The notes under the pieces: generated by a model
The model's input: the letters and a program-made list of their open reading frames with translations, nothing else
What the model was told of the DNA's origin: nothing
Databases searched by the model: none
Position numbers and translations under genes: made by a program
Shown here: piece after piece, positions 25,693-36,271 of the stretch
Position numbering within the stretch: the first letter of the stretch is position 1
Layout: each line of letters begins with the position of its first letter
Source: Zoogloeaceae bacterium G21618-S1
GTDB lineage: Bacteria; Pseudomonadota; Gammaproteobacteria; Burkholderiales; Rhodocyclaceae
Length of the DNA stretch: 64,000 nucleotides
Reading direction: 5' to 3'
NCBI GenBank assembly: GCA_027214125.1
Contig: JAPWHF010000012.1
Location: forward strand, 1-64,000

Positions 25693-26716
25693 TCGTCGAG
25701 GGCTCCGCCACATACCGCGCGCCACACTGCTTGAAGCGGCGGGTCGAAAACAAGACTTCTGACGGAAAATCGGCCAACTCACACTGCGCCACGATCTTGG
25801 CCAGTTGTTCGCGGACTTCGGTCTGGTCATGACCGTGAATCATGCAATAGAGGTTGAACGGCCAGCCCTCCGCGCGCGCCCGGCGATAGCACAGATTGAC
25901 GCCATCGGCGGCGGCCAGGCGTTCGCCCAGGGCATTGGCCTGATCATCCGGCACATCCCACACGCACATCGCGTTCGCCCGGTAGCCCAGTTCGTGATGG
26001 CGTACCACCACACCAAAGCGCTTAACGATACCGCGTGCGATCCAGTCGCGCACCGTGCTCAACACCTCCGATTCACTCACCCCGGCTGAATTACCCACAC
26101 TGGCAAACGGCCGGCTGACCAAAGGCAAGCCCGACTGCAAAACCTGCATGATCGCCACTTCGGTGGGGGTCAATACCTCGGGCACAACCGGCCCATAACT
26201 GACCTGCGTTGTGGTTCGCCCCTTTCCCGCCAGATCGAAGCCAAGGTCGATGTGATACTCGTCCCGCAAGGGCAAGGCGATCACCGGGCAACCCGTTTCA
26301 CGGCGAATCTCACGGAGGACGCGGGCCAGCGCGACCGCGTCGGGCGCCGCCACTACGAACCACAGGTTCCACGCATGCTCACGCGCGTAGTTGTGGTTGA
26401 TTTCGGGATGCGCGCTCACCACCGCGGCGGTTTCATCGAGATGCTCTGGCGGCGCCTTGAGCGCAGCCAGCGTGCTCGCACCAATCCGTCGCGGCGAAAA
26501 CACCGGCCCCACCCGGCTCACCGTGCCGCCCTCACGCAGGCCGGTCAGCCGCGAGAGCACACCGGCCTCGGTCACGCCGAGATCGGTGGCAATCCGGGCG
26601 AATGGCCGGGTCATGAGCGGGAAGTCGCGCTGAAAGTCATTCAACAGGCGGAAATCGGCCTCATCGGAGAACACCGGCTGAAGCGTCATCATGGGCACAC
26701 GAGGATCAAGCAGCAT
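25685..26716 (-). CDS. nirD: NirDL, fused siroheme decarboxylase subunit
   Basis: 343-aa fusion of two AsnC/Lrp-like modules: a NirD-like half (about 15-165; HAWNLWFVVAAPD) and a NirL-like half (about 185-335; WPFNLYCMIHGHDQTEV). The fusion, as in Paracoccus and other denitrifiers, replaces the separate nirD and nirL of Pseudomonas. It would form the core of siroheme decarboxylase. The ATG at 26716 has SD AGGGG 5 bp upstream; a GTG two codons earlier is possible. It starts 10 bp after nirF and overlaps nirG. Confidence 0.9.
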   Translation of the reverse strand: MLLDPRVPMMTLQPVFSDEADFRLLNDFQRDFPLMTRPFARIATDLGVTEAGVLSRLTGLREGGTVSRVGPVFSPRRIGASTLAALKAPPEHLDETAAVVSAHPEINHNYAREHAWNLWFVVAAPDAVALARVLREIRRETGCPVIALPLRDEYHIDLGFDLAGKGRTTTQVSYGPVVPEVLTPTEVAIMQVLQSGLPLVSRPFASVGNSAGVSESEVLSTVRDWIARGIVKRFGVVVRHHELGYRANAMCVWDVPDDQANALGERLAAADGVNLCYRRARAEGWPFNLYCMIHGHDQTEVREQLAKIVAQCELADFPSEVLFSTRRFKQCGARYVAEPSTND

Positions 26717-26725
26717 GGTCACCCC

Positions 26726-27901
26726 TTAGAATCCGATCCGCGCAGCCCGATGGCTGAAGAAGATTCCGGAAGGCGCCGTCGCCGGCAAAATCTTGCGCAC
26801 CTCGAAGCTGTTGGTATCGAACACGGTGACGCGGTTGTCGTCACGCGCCGACACCCACACCTCTTCGCCACGCGGCGTAAATTCCATATGCAGCACCGCC
26901 TTGCCCGGCGCCAGTGTCTTGATGACCTGCCGCGTCGGCGTATCGATCACCTGCACCCAGCCGTTGTCCGGGAAGGCAAAATTCACCCACACCTGACGAC
27001 CATCGGGCCGCGCCATCACGAAGACGGGTTGCCCCTTGAGCGGCACCCGTGCGGCTTCGGTCCAGGTGTTGGTATCGACCACCAGCACCTCATGACGCCC
27101 CACTGCGGGCAAAAACGCATAACCGCCCGCCATGGCCCAGCCGCGCAGATGCGGCATCTTGTAGACCGGCAGCTTTTCTTCGCCACGGCCGTAGCCGTCG
27201 AGAATCTTGCGCACCCCTTTCTCGGGATGCCACAGATCGAGCAGCGCAATGCCATCCTCACCAAACAGACCCGCCATGAAATAGCGGCCATCGGGCGTCA
27301 CCAAACCATCGTAGGGTTGCTTGCCAGCCGGGAACCGCGTGGTCTGGGGGTGCCTGGGATCGGAGAAATCCGTCACCCAGATTTCGCCCGCTTCAAACAA
27401 GGCGTACGCAAATTTCTGCCCGGGCACATCGGCCAGGCCAACCACCTTGGAGAATTTTCCCGGCGCGTACTCCGCGGGCACTTCGGACACCAGCTCCAGT
27501 GTCTCGGCATCGAAAGCCTTGATGCCGCCCGGTTGATAGTTCTGCGCCACCACCAGTCGGCCGTCCTGAGAGACCGAGCCGCCAATCGAGTTGCCCGCCT
27601 GGATTACCCGCCTGACGATGCGCTGAGTCAGCAGATCGACCTTGGTGAGCCCCCCGTCCCGACCAAAAACGAAGGCATAGCGCGCATCACGCGAGTAGGT
27701 CACATGCGCGTGCGACAGATCGCCCAGGCCCGTCACGGACCCGAGACTGGTGCGCCCGGTGTGCTCAACGACCTGCACCGATCCCGTCGCACGCTCAATC
27801 ACCACACCCATATCGCCGGTACCGCGCAACACCGGTGTCTGCGCACACCCCACAAGCAGCCCCAAGCACAACAGGCTGGCGCCCAACATCCGAACCGTCA
27901 T
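26726..27901 (-). CDS. nirF: NirF, heme d1 biosynthesis lipoprotein
   Basis: 391-aa d1-type beta-propeller with a lipoprotein signal (LGLLVGC, Cys19). It resembles the d1 domain of NirS without the cytochrome c part (GGSVSQDGRLVVAQNYQPGG, MEFTPRGEEVWVSARDDN). NirF acts in the periplasm on a late heme d1 intermediate. The ATG at 27901 overlaps the nirC stop by 4 bp (ATGA), so the two are translationally coupled. Without the lipobox-containing start the protein would lack an export signal. Confidence 0.93.
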   Translation of the reverse strand: MTVRMLGASLLCLGLLVGCAQTPVLRGTGDMGVVIERATGSVQVVEHTGRTSLGSVTGLGDLSHAHVTYSRDARYAFVFGRDGGLTKVDLLTQRIVRRVIQAGNSIGGSVSQDGRLVVAQNYQPGGIKAFDAETLELVSEVPAEYAPGKFSKVVGLADVPGQKFAYALFEAGEIWVTDFSDPRHPQTTRFPAGKQPYDGLVTPDGRYFMAGLFGEDGIALLDLWHPEKGVRKILDGYGRGEEKLPVYKMPHLRGWAMAGGYAFLPAVGRHEVLVVDTNTWTEAARVPLKGQPVFVMARPDGRQVWVNFAFPDNGWVQVIDTPTRQVIKTLAPGKAVLHMEFTPRGEEVWVSARDDNRVTVFDTNSFEVRKILPATAPSGIFFSHRAARIGF

Positions 27902-28260
27902 TTCGACAACTCCATGTGTGTTGCAACCGGCGGGAACCCCTGCATCAAGCGTTGCACGATCCACTCAGCCTCACTTTCATTCATGAACGGCGCCCAGCCG
28001 GGCATCGCCGTCCCCGGGCGGCCGGTCATCACCGTCGCCACCAGCGACTCGGCAGGCTTGTCGCGCAGGTTCTCTGGCAGCAATGCCGGTCCGAGCCCCC
28101 CCTTGAGCGTCAGCCCATGGCAGGACCCACAGTCCTGCCGCACCATATTGACCAGTTCCCGCTGCCGCTGAGCGACGGGCTCGGCCTGCGCAGACGCGGC
28201 CACAGCGGCCACCCCCAGCAACACCAGCACATGCACCCACAGCGATCGATCGAAGCGCAT
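27898..28260 (-). CDS. nirC: NirC, periplasmic cytochrome c55x
   Basis: 120-aa monoheme cytochrome with signal peptide at 1-26 (ending SAQA), CGSCH (Cys44-His48) and axial Met in GTAMPGW. NirC can donate electrons during heme d1 maturation or to NirS. The ATG at 28260 has SD AGGAG 7 bp upstream; earlier in-frame starts give no signal peptide advantage. It is the first gene of its own unit, preceded by an FNR-type box and a terminator of the nirS unit. Confidence 0.9.
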   Translation of the reverse strand: MRFDRSLWVHVLVLLGVAAVAASAQAEPVAQRQRELVNMVRQDCGSCHGLTLKGGLGPALLPENLRDKPAESLVATVMTGRPGTAMPGWAPFMNESEAEWIVQRLMQGFPPVATHMELSK

Positions 28261-28316
28261 TGGCGACTCCTGTCCTTCAATGTCCGCCACCTTAGGCCAA
28301 GCCCCATCGCCCGCCC

Positions 28317-28330
28317 TTGACAGTTGTCAA
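28317..28330 (-). promoter_or_regulatory. FNR/DNR-type box upstream of nirC
   Basis: TTGACAGTTGTCAA has perfectly inverted TTGAC/GTCAA arms, matching the FNR/DNR consensus except for the fifth base of each arm. Its centre lies about 63 bp before the nirC ATG. It would make nirC-F-DL-G-H an independent anaerobic transcription unit. Confidence 0.65.
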
Positions 28331-28383
28331 TACCCCCGGCTTTGCCGTGGATATTGGCAACCAAGGCCTTGATCACACAATAA

Positions 28384-28407
28384 AAAAGGCGCCCGAAGGC
28401 GCCTTTT
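28384..28407. terminator. Bidirectional-looking terminator after the nirS unit
   Basis: AAAAGGCGCC (28384-28393), loop CGAA, GGCGCCTTTT (28398-28407): a 10-bp stem flanked by A- and T-runs, 22 bp after the stop of the EB_dh-like cytochrome gene. On the minus strand it ends the nirS-nirT-cytochrome unit before nirC. Confidence 0.8.
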
Positions 28408-28429
28408 CAAGATGCGGAGGACAGGCCGC

Positions 28430-29305
28430 TTACTGCTTCTGGGCAACGATATCCGCCTTGGCGTCGATCCCCAGTGTGTAACCCATCGACACCTGGTGGA
28501 AACGACCTTTGGCGAAGTCGTCATGCACCGCGAACCCAAAGTTGTACGTCTTACCCGTGGCCAGCGCGATGTCGCCTTCGCCACCACCGGCCAGCTTGCG
28601 GGTGAACACCACGGTCCAGGTGTCGCCGTCTTTCTTGCCCTCGGCTTTCACCAGGCCCTTGCCGCCCTCCATGACCCGCTTGTCGGCAACATAGCCATCG
28701 TGGGCTTCACCCTTGCCGCTGCGCCATTGCATCAGATCGTAGAACTTGCCGCTGGCCAGATCGCCGCCTTTGACATATTTGGTTTTCTTGTCGTCGGCGC
28801 CCGGCATGGTGCGCGCATCGCCGTGACAGGTTTCCCAGCAGCCCGACTGATCTGCACGCTCAATCTTGTTGGCTTCGAGCATGAAGGCGATCTTCACCTG
28901 GTTGTCAGCATCCATCTTGGCCGCGCCAGAAGCCTTCGGTTCTTTCCAGCTAAAGCGCAGGTAGATATTGTCGCCGTCGTGGGCGGCCTGCACGCTGACC
29001 GGAATCGATGGGGCTTTGCCCTGAATAGGTGTCGGCTCGATCTTGCTGCCGCTGGCCATTTTCTTGCCCATGTCGGCCAGTTCTTCTTCGTGGCAGCCGA
29101 CACAGGTCTCGCCTTTCTTGAGCAGACGGGCACCACCATGGTCGCTGCCCTTGGTGATCCACTCGATCGGCGACACGCCCGGATAGAACACCGTGATCTT
29201 CTTGGCGGCCACTTTGCTCCAATCAGCCGGCTCGGCGGCATTGGCTACGCCGGCACCAAAAGCCAGCGCGGCGCCCAGTGCGATTGCGGAAAACTTCATG
29301 CTCAT
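28430..29305 (-). CDS. Exported EB_dh-like c-type cytochrome of the nir locus
   Basis: 291-aa periplasmic protein with signal peptide at 1-23 (ending GVANA), a canonical heme site CVGCH (Cys68-His72) and a second, unusual site CWETCH (Cys156-His161, CX3CH spacing). The rest resembles the ethylbenzene-dehydrogenase/cytochrome c552-type heme-binding domain (GDNIYLRFSWKEP, TWTVVFTRKL, GYTLGIDAK). The start at 29305 has SD AGGGGACA. It sits between nirT and nirC, the place of cytochrome genes in other nir clusters, and probably carries electrons to NirS. I would not give a nir letter. Confidence 0.72.
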   Translation of the reverse strand: MSMKFSAIALGAALAFGAGVANAAEPADWSKVAAKKITVFYPGVSPIEWITKGSDHGGARLLKKGETCVGCHEEELADMGKKMASGSKIEPTPIQGKAPSIPVSVQAAHDGDNIYLRFSWKEPKASGAAKMDADNQVKIAFMLEANKIERADQSGCWETCHGDARTMPGADDKKTKYVKGGDLASGKFYDLMQWRSGKGEAHDGYVADKRVMEGGKGLVKAEGKKDGDTWTVVFTRKLAGGGEGDIALATGKTYNFGFAVHDDFAKGRFHQVSMGYTLGIDAKADIVAQKQ

Positions 29306-29359
29306 GTTTTGTCCCCTGTAGGTCATTGGGTTTGCTACAAACCAGCGGTTGCCCGCCGA

Positions 29360-29956
29360 TCAACCTTCATCTTCTTCGGTCATGCCTTCGGGTTTATGGT
29401 GTGCAATTCCCTTGTGACAGTCGATGCAGGTCATGTTGTCTTCGATGGCGTACGTATGACTCTTCTGCGCACGCTTGGCCTGCGCTTCCGGATTCATGCC
29501 ATCAAAACTGTGACAGTTGCGGCACTCGCGCGAGTCGGATGCTTTCATCCGGGCCCACTCGTTACGCGCCAGACGCAAACGATTCTCTTCGAATTTTTCC
29601 TTGGTGTCGATGACGCCGGTGATCTTGCCCCACACTTCCTTGGAGGCCTGGATCTTGCGGATCATCTTGTGTGTCCAGTCCTTGGGCACATGACAGTCGG
29701 AGCACACGGCACGTACGCCAGTGCGGTTCGAGTAGTGAATCGTCTGCTTGTATTCTTGATACACGTTGTCCTTCATCTCGTGACACGAAATGCAGAACTC
29801 CAGCGTGTTGGTCGCTTCCATGGCGGTGTTGAAACCACCCCAGAAGAAAATACCCGAGAAGAAGCCGACGACGAGAAGCGTCAGGAGGGAGTACTTTGCG
29901 CTGGGTCGGCGCAAGCGTGCCAGAAAGCCTGATTTCTCGTTGGATTGATCGGTCAT
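29360..29956 (-). CDS. nirT: NirT, NapC/NirT-family membrane tetraheme cytochrome c
   Basis: 198-aa quinol dehydrogenase with an uncleaved N-terminal anchor (about 22-42, [18 protein letters not shown]) and four CXXCH sites: CISCH, CSDCH, CRNCH and CIDCH. NapC/NirT proteins pass electrons from the quinol pool to periplasmic reductases. Placement directly behind nirS supports the nirT name rather than napC. A strong hairpin in the 106-bp gap separates it from nirS. Confidence 0.92.
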   Translation of the reverse strand: MTDQSNEKSGFLARLRRPSAKYSLLTLLVVGFFSGIFFWGGFNTAMEATNTLEFCISCHEMKDNVYQEYKQTIHYSNRTGVRAVCSDCHVPKDWTHKMIRKIQASKEVWGKITGVIDTKEKFEENRLRLARNEWARMKASDSRECRNCHSFDGMNPEAQAKRAQKSHTYAIEDNMTCIDCHKGIAHHKPEGMTEEDEG

Positions 29957-30016
29957 TTTCCGTCCTTCTCTGGGCTGCCCCTAATGGCAACCGTTAAAAT
30001 CATTGTCAGTGATAGA

Positions 30017-30038
30017 CCCGGGGGCCGAAGCCCCCGGG
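30017..30038 (-). other. Intercistronic hairpin between nirS and nirT
   Basis: Perfect 9-bp stem CCCGGGGGC (30017-30025) / GCCCCCGGG (30030-30038) with loop CGAA, and no T-tract on the minus strand. It begins 25 bp after the nirS stop. It may stabilise nirS mRNA or partly terminate, favouring NirS over NirT. Confidence 0.7.
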
Positions 30039-30062
30039 AGTCATACATCTACGGAATGTTGC

Positions 30063-31733
30063 TTAGTAGATATCGTGCTGCGTGTTGTACAGGTTGAACT
30101 TGCCGGTCGGAGTGATCATCTTCGGATCGGTGATCACCTTCTTGAGCTTCAGCGTCGCGTCGTCATACACAACGATCGCGGACTGATCGGCCTTGCCACC
30201 CCACAGCGAGATCCACACTTCAGTGCCATCTGCGCTGTATTCCGGATGCACGGCACGACGAATCGCCTTGGATTCGGGCAGGCCGGAGTCCTTGGCAACG
30301 TTCAGCATGGTCGGCGCCTTGGTCAGATCGGCGATCGCATACACGGCAACCGATTCAGCCAGCGACTTTTCCGGGTTCTGCGGTGCGTCAGCCCACAGGT
30401 GCTTGGACTTCGGATGGGTCTTGACGAACAGGTTGCCCGAACCCACGTGCTTGATTTCCTGAACGACTTTCCAGGCGTTGTCCTTGTGCTTCTCCGGATC
30501 GGTACCGATCAGGGTGATCACGTCGGCACCCAGGTGACCGGTGGTCCACACGGGGCCATAGGTCGGATGCACGAAGTTGGCGCCACGGCCCGGGTGGGGG
30601 ATCTTGGCCGTATCGACCAGCGCGGCCAGCTTGCGCTCGACGGTATCAACCACAGCCACCTTGTTGGAGGCGTTGGCGGCCACCAGGAAGTAACGCTGGG
30701 TGGAGTCCCAACCGCCGTCATGCAGGAACTTGGCGGCTTCGAAGGTGGTTTCCTTCAGGTTCTTCAGGTCGGAGTAATCAACCAGACGAATCTGGCCGGT
30801 TTCCTTGATGTTGACAACCCATTCCGGCTTGGTCTGCGAGGCCACGATGGAGGCCACGCGCGGCTCGGGGTGATACTCGCCATCAACGGTCATGCCGCGG
30901 GTGCTGACAATCTTGAGCGGCTCAAGTGTTGCGCCGTCCATGATCGAGTACTGCGGCGGCCAGTAGCCACCGGCGATCGCGTAGGTGTCCTCGTAGCCCT
31001 TGAACTTGGAGGTATCGACCGAACGTGCGTCGAAGGCCACCTTGACTTCAGCCACAACGGCGGGCTTCTCGAGCCACAGGTCGATCAGCGACAGACGGCC
31101 GTCACGACCAATCACGTATACATAGCGGCCCGACGCCGAGATACGCGAAATGTGAACCGCGTAGCCGGTCTTGACGATGCTGGTAATTTCTTTGGTGTCG
31201 CCATCAATCAGCGCCACTTCGCCGGTATCACGCAGGGTGACCGAGAAGATGTTCTTCAGATTGATCTTGTTCATCTGCTTGGTCGGACGCTTGTCGACCG
31301 GCATCATGACTTTCCAGGTGGCCTTCATGTCGGCCATCGAGAACTCGGGCGGAACATCCGGCACGTTCTGGATGTAGCGGGCCATCAGGTTGATTTCATC
31401 CTTGGTCAGGATGTCATCGAAGTTCACCATGCCGCCTTCGGTACCGTAGGAGATGATCTTCTCGAGACGGTTCTGACCCAGCTTGAGCGTACCGCCTTCC
31501 AGTTTGGTGCCATCCTTGAGGGTCTTTTCCCAGTGCGGCTCGAGGTTTTTGCCGGTTGCGCCTTTGCGCAACACACCGTGACAGCCGGCGCAACGTTCGA
31601 AGTAAATTTTCTTGGCGGTTGCCTTCTCGGCATCCGTCATGCTCGGTGCATCAGCTGCAAAAGCACTGCTGATGGCAAACGGCATTGCCGCCATCGCCAG
31701 CGCGCTCGCCAGCCAGGTTCCACGGGTCTTCAT
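30063..31733 (-). CDS. nirS: NirS, cytochrome cd1 nitrite reductase
   Basis: 556-aa periplasmic enzyme reducing nitrite to NO in denitrification. Signal peptide at 1-26 (ending SSAFA), cytochrome c domain with CAGCH (48-52), then the d1 eight-bladed propeller with typical NirS blocks (HISRISASGRYVYVIGRDG, DGGWDSTQRYFL, HPGRGANFVHP, VHPEYSADGTEVWISLWGG) and the active-site histidine pair within the propeller. The ATG at 31733 has SD GGGAGACC. It ends KFNLYNTQHDIY as usual. An FNR-type box lies about 88 bp upstream, shared with divergent nirE. Confidence 0.98.
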   Translation of the reverse strand: MKTRGTWLASALAMAAMPFAISSAFAADAPSMTDAEKATAKKIYFERCAGCHGVLRKGATGKNLEPHWEKTLKDGTKLEGGTLKLGQNRLEKIISYGTEGGMVNFDDILTKDEINLMARYIQNVPDVPPEFSMADMKATWKVMMPVDKRPTKQMNKINLKNIFSVTLRDTGEVALIDGDTKEITSIVKTGYAVHISRISASGRYVYVIGRDGRLSLIDLWLEKPAVVAEVKVAFDARSVDTSKFKGYEDTYAIAGGYWPPQYSIMDGATLEPLKIVSTRGMTVDGEYHPEPRVASIVASQTKPEWVVNIKETGQIRLVDYSDLKNLKETTFEAAKFLHDGGWDSTQRYFLVAANASNKVAVVDTVERKLAALVDTAKIPHPGRGANFVHPTYGPVWTTGHLGADVITLIGTDPEKHKDNAWKVVQEIKHVGSGNLFVKTHPKSKHLWADAPQNPEKSLAESVAVYAIADLTKAPTMLNVAKDSGLPESKAIRRAVHPEYSADGTEVWISLWGGKADQSAIVVYDDATLKLKKVITDPKMITPTGKFNLYNTQHDIY

Positions 31734-31814
31734 GCTCGGTCTCCCTTCTAAGAAAACGCAGTTGCGGTTCATTCCGCTGGAGACGAAGGTTGAACCTCGC
31801 AAACCGCTGCGTCT

Positions 31815-31828
31815 TTGACTCCAATCAA
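31815..31828. promoter_or_regulatory. FNR/DNR-type box between nirS and nirE
   Basis: TTGACTCCAATCAA matches TTGAT-N4-ATCAA at 9 of 10 conserved positions. It lies about 88 bp before nirS and 66 bp before nirE. An overlapping outward-facing pair ATCAA-TC-TTGAT (31824-31835) follows. It probably confers NO/low-oxygen activation. Confidence 0.72.
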
Positions 31829-31887
31829 TCTTGATCCGATAGAAGGGTTGTTACAGTCGTACCCCATCGAACCCGAGGATGACAAAC

Positions 31888-32829
31888 ATGGCCGGCCCAA
31901 ACAACAGTTTGACCTGTAACGATGGATTGACCGCCCCGGCCCTGTCTTCGCTCCTGCGCCGTATCGTTGATCGACTCAAATCCCGTGGCATCAGTGGGCG
32001 GCCGATTCCCCCGCGCGACCGAATCACCACGCCGCCAGACGGCGCCCCGGCGCACCAAGGCAAAGCACCGGACGGCGTCGTCAGTCTGGTGGGCGCGGGT
32101 CCGGGCGACCCGGAGCTGCTCACCTTGCGCGCCGCCCGCCTGATCGCAGCAGCCGACGCGGTGGTCTACGATCATCTGGTCGGCGAACACATCCTGACCC
32201 TGATCCGCGACGACGCCGAGCGGGTTTACGTGGGCAAGGAAGCTGGCAATCACACCCTGCCTCAGGGCGAAATCAACACACTTTTGGTCCGCATGGCGCA
32301 GGCCGGCAAGCATGTCGTCCGCCTCAAGGGCGGCGATCCGTTCATTTTTGGACGCGGCGGCGAAGAAATTGAAGAGTTGGTGCAGTCGGGCGTACGCTTC
32401 GAGGTGGTACCCGGCATCACCGCCGCGTCGGGCGTATCGGCCTACGCCGGCATTCCGCTAACGCATCGCGACTATGCGCAGTCCTGTACCTTCGCCACCG
32501 GCCACCTTCAGGACGGCACGGCCGACCTGGACTGGGCCGCGCTGGCGCGACCGCATCAAACCGTGGTGATCTACATGGGTATCGGCGCCCTGCCACAGAT
32601 ATCGAAGCAACTGATCGCCCACGGCGTACCCGCAGACACCCCGGCCGCTGCAGTGCAAAACGGCACCACCGACCGTCAGCGCACCGTCGTGGCCACACTC
32701 GGCACGCTCGCGGACGCGCTGGCCGATGCCGGCCTACGCCCGCCGGCGCTGCTGATCGTCGGCCAGGTGGTCAAGCTGCATCACCGTCTGGATTGGTACC
32801 AGCACGCACTGACCGAAGAAACTGCCTGA
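31888..32829 (+). CDS. nirE: NirE/CobA-type uroporphyrinogen-III C-methyltransferase
   Basis: SAM-dependent methyltransferase (313 aa) converting uroporphyrinogen III to precorrin-2, the first committed step to siroheme and heme d1. Family motifs are [47 protein letters not shown] and LPLTHRDYA-like [12 protein letters not shown], with [12 protein letters not shown] near the end. About 65 unconserved residues precede the core. The ATG at 31888 has GAGG 11 bp upstream; an ATG at 31879 is too close. The divergent position with nirS argues for nirE over a general cobA/sumT. Confidence 0.9.
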   Translation: MAGPNNSLTCNDGLTAPALSSLLRRIVDRLKSRGISGRPIPPRDRITTPPDGAPAHQGKAPDGVVSLVGAGPGDPELLTLRAARLIAAADAVVYDHLVGEHILTLIRDDAERVYVGKEAGNHTLPQGEINTLLVRMAQAGKHVVRLKGGDPFIFGRGGEEIEELVQSGVRFEVVPGITAASGVSAYAGIPLTHRDYAQSCTFATGHLQDGTADLDWAALARPHQTVVIYMGIGALPQISKQLIAHGVPADTPAAAVQNGTTDRQRTVVATLGTLADALADAGLRPPALLIVGQVVKLHHRLDWYQHALTEETA

Positions 32830-32852
32830 TCCGGGCGTCCGCCCAAACACTC

Positions 32853-32878
32853 ACGCCGCACCGAGGTGCGGCGTTTTC
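32853..32878 (+). terminator. Intrinsic terminator of nirE
   Basis: 9-bp stem ACGCCGCAC (32853-32861) / GTGCGGCGT (32866-32874) with a CGAG loop and following TTTT. It overlaps the stop codon of the convergent esterase gene. Confidence 0.8.
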
Positions 32879-33827
32879 AAGTGGCCGACAGCGCCTCAGA
32901 CAGATCGGCGGCCACTTGCGCAACCGCCACATTGGCCTGCGGGAAGTAGCCCCCTAGCGTGAAGAAGCCATGCACCATGCCGTCGTAGCCGTGATGGCGC
33001 ACCGCCACGCCCTCTGCCCGCGCACGCTCGGCGAAGGCAAGGCAATCATCGGTGAGCGGGTCGCAGCCCGCTGTCACCAGCGTCATCGGCGGCAAGCCCG
33101 CCAAAGACTCGGCACGCATCGGCGACGCGCGCCAGTCTTCGGATTCGCCATTCGGCAAGTAGCGCTCAAAAAACCAGCGCAGGGTGTCGCGATCCAGAAA
33201 ATAGCCGTCGGCATAGATCTCGCGACTCGGCCGATTGCTATGAATTTCGGTACACGGATAAATCGCCGCCAGATAGCGCAGCGGCGGCACGCCAGCACGA
33301 TCCCGCCAGGCCAGCGCCACGCCCAGCAGCAAATTGCCGCCCGCGCTGTCGCCACCCAGCGCGACACGCTCGGGGTCGATCTCCAGCAAATCGGCGTGTT
33401 CCATCGCCCAGTCCGGCGCCAGCAAGGCATCGTCAAAGGCGGCGGGAAAGGGGTGCTCGGGTGCCAGGCGATACTCTACCGACAGCACGGCACAGCCCGC
33501 GCTATTGGCCAGCTCTCGACATACCACGTCGTAAGAGGGCACATCACCCACGCACCAGCCGCCGCCGTGATAGAACACCAGCAAAGGCAATACTTGACCG
33601 GAACGGGCCTGCAAGGGGCGATAAAGTCGCGCCATCAACACCGAACCATCGCGACGACCGATCGGCACCTCGGTCACCGAGGCGACCGGCGGCGCTTCGG
33701 GACGGAAGGCAAACATCAGTTTTTCAGAGGCGCGACGCGCCTGAGGAACATCCAGTTCGTGAAAGCGCGGCACACCCACACGCTGAACCATGTCGAGCAG
33801 TCCCCGGGCTTTGGGGTCGAGCGCCAT
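32877..33827 (-). CDS. Alpha/beta hydrolase, HSL-family carboxylesterase/lipase
   Basis: 316-aa cytoplasmic hormone-sensitive-lipase-type esterase. It has the oxyanion motif HGGGW (87-91), nucleophile elbow GDSAGG (Ser161), a DPLTDDC segment holding the catalytic Asp and GMVHGFF with the catalytic His. It presumably hydrolyses short-chain esters; the natural substrate is unknown. It stands alone between nirE and the tRNA, so there is no operon context. Confidence 0.87.
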   Translation of the reverse strand: MALDPKARGLLDMVQRVGVPRFHELDVPQARRASEKLMFAFRPEAPPVASVTEVPIGRRDGSVLMARLYRPLQARSGQVLPLLVFYHGGGWCVGDVPSYDVVCRELANSAGCAVLSVEYRLAPEHPFPAAFDDALLAPDWAMEHADLLEIDPERVALGGDSAGGNLLLGVALAWRDRAGVPPLRYLAAIYPCTEIHSNRPSREIYADGYFLDRDTLRWFFERYLPNGESEDWRASPMRAESLAGLPPMTLVTAGCDPLTDDCLAFAERARAEGVAVRHHGYDGMVHGFFTLGGYFPQANVAVAQVAADLSEALSAT

Positions 33828-33931
33828 GAAACCATTCTCCGCTGGATTCCGTCGGGGCCCGTGCCGCTGTACTTGGCAAGGCCGTCGTGTGACGGATAAG
33901 ATTCGGGGCTTTTTCGCCCGCGATGAAGCGC

Positions 33932-34018
33932 TGGTGCCGGGAGGGGGACTCGAACCCCCACAGTGTTACCACCGGCGGATTTTGAATCCGCTGCGTCTAC
34001 CGATTCCGCCATCCCGGC
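33932..34018 (-). tRNA. tRNA-Leu (anticodon CAA)
   Basis: The minus strand folds as a class II tRNA: acceptor stem GCCGGGA / TCCCGGC, anticodon arm GCGGA-TTCAAAA-TCCGC with anticodon CAA reading UUG, a long variable arm, a T-loop in GGGGGTTCGAGTCCCCC and an encoded CCA end (33932-33934). The long variable arm and anticodon give leucine. It lies alone between the esterase and queA. Confidence 0.96.
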
Positions 34019-34064
34019 TGGCTAGCCGCGCATTATCACCAAAACCCGATCACGTATCAAGCAC

Positions 34065-36214
<2,150 letters not shown>

Positions 36215-36217
36215 GTC

Positions 36218-36246
36218 GGCGGCAACTGCTATACTTGCCGCCTTTT
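36218..36246 (+). terminator. Intrinsic terminator between tgt and yajC
   Basis: 8-bp stem GGCGGCAA (36218-36225) / TTGCCGCC (36235-36242) with 9-nt loop and TTTT. It may be partial, since yajC starts only 26 bp further on. Confidence 0.65.
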
Positions 36247-36271
36247 CAATGAAATGTGATCGGAGTCCAAC

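Noticed and set aside
28370-28380. A further FNR-like half site near nirC.
   Set aside because: Only one arm (TTGAT) fits; the second arm does not.
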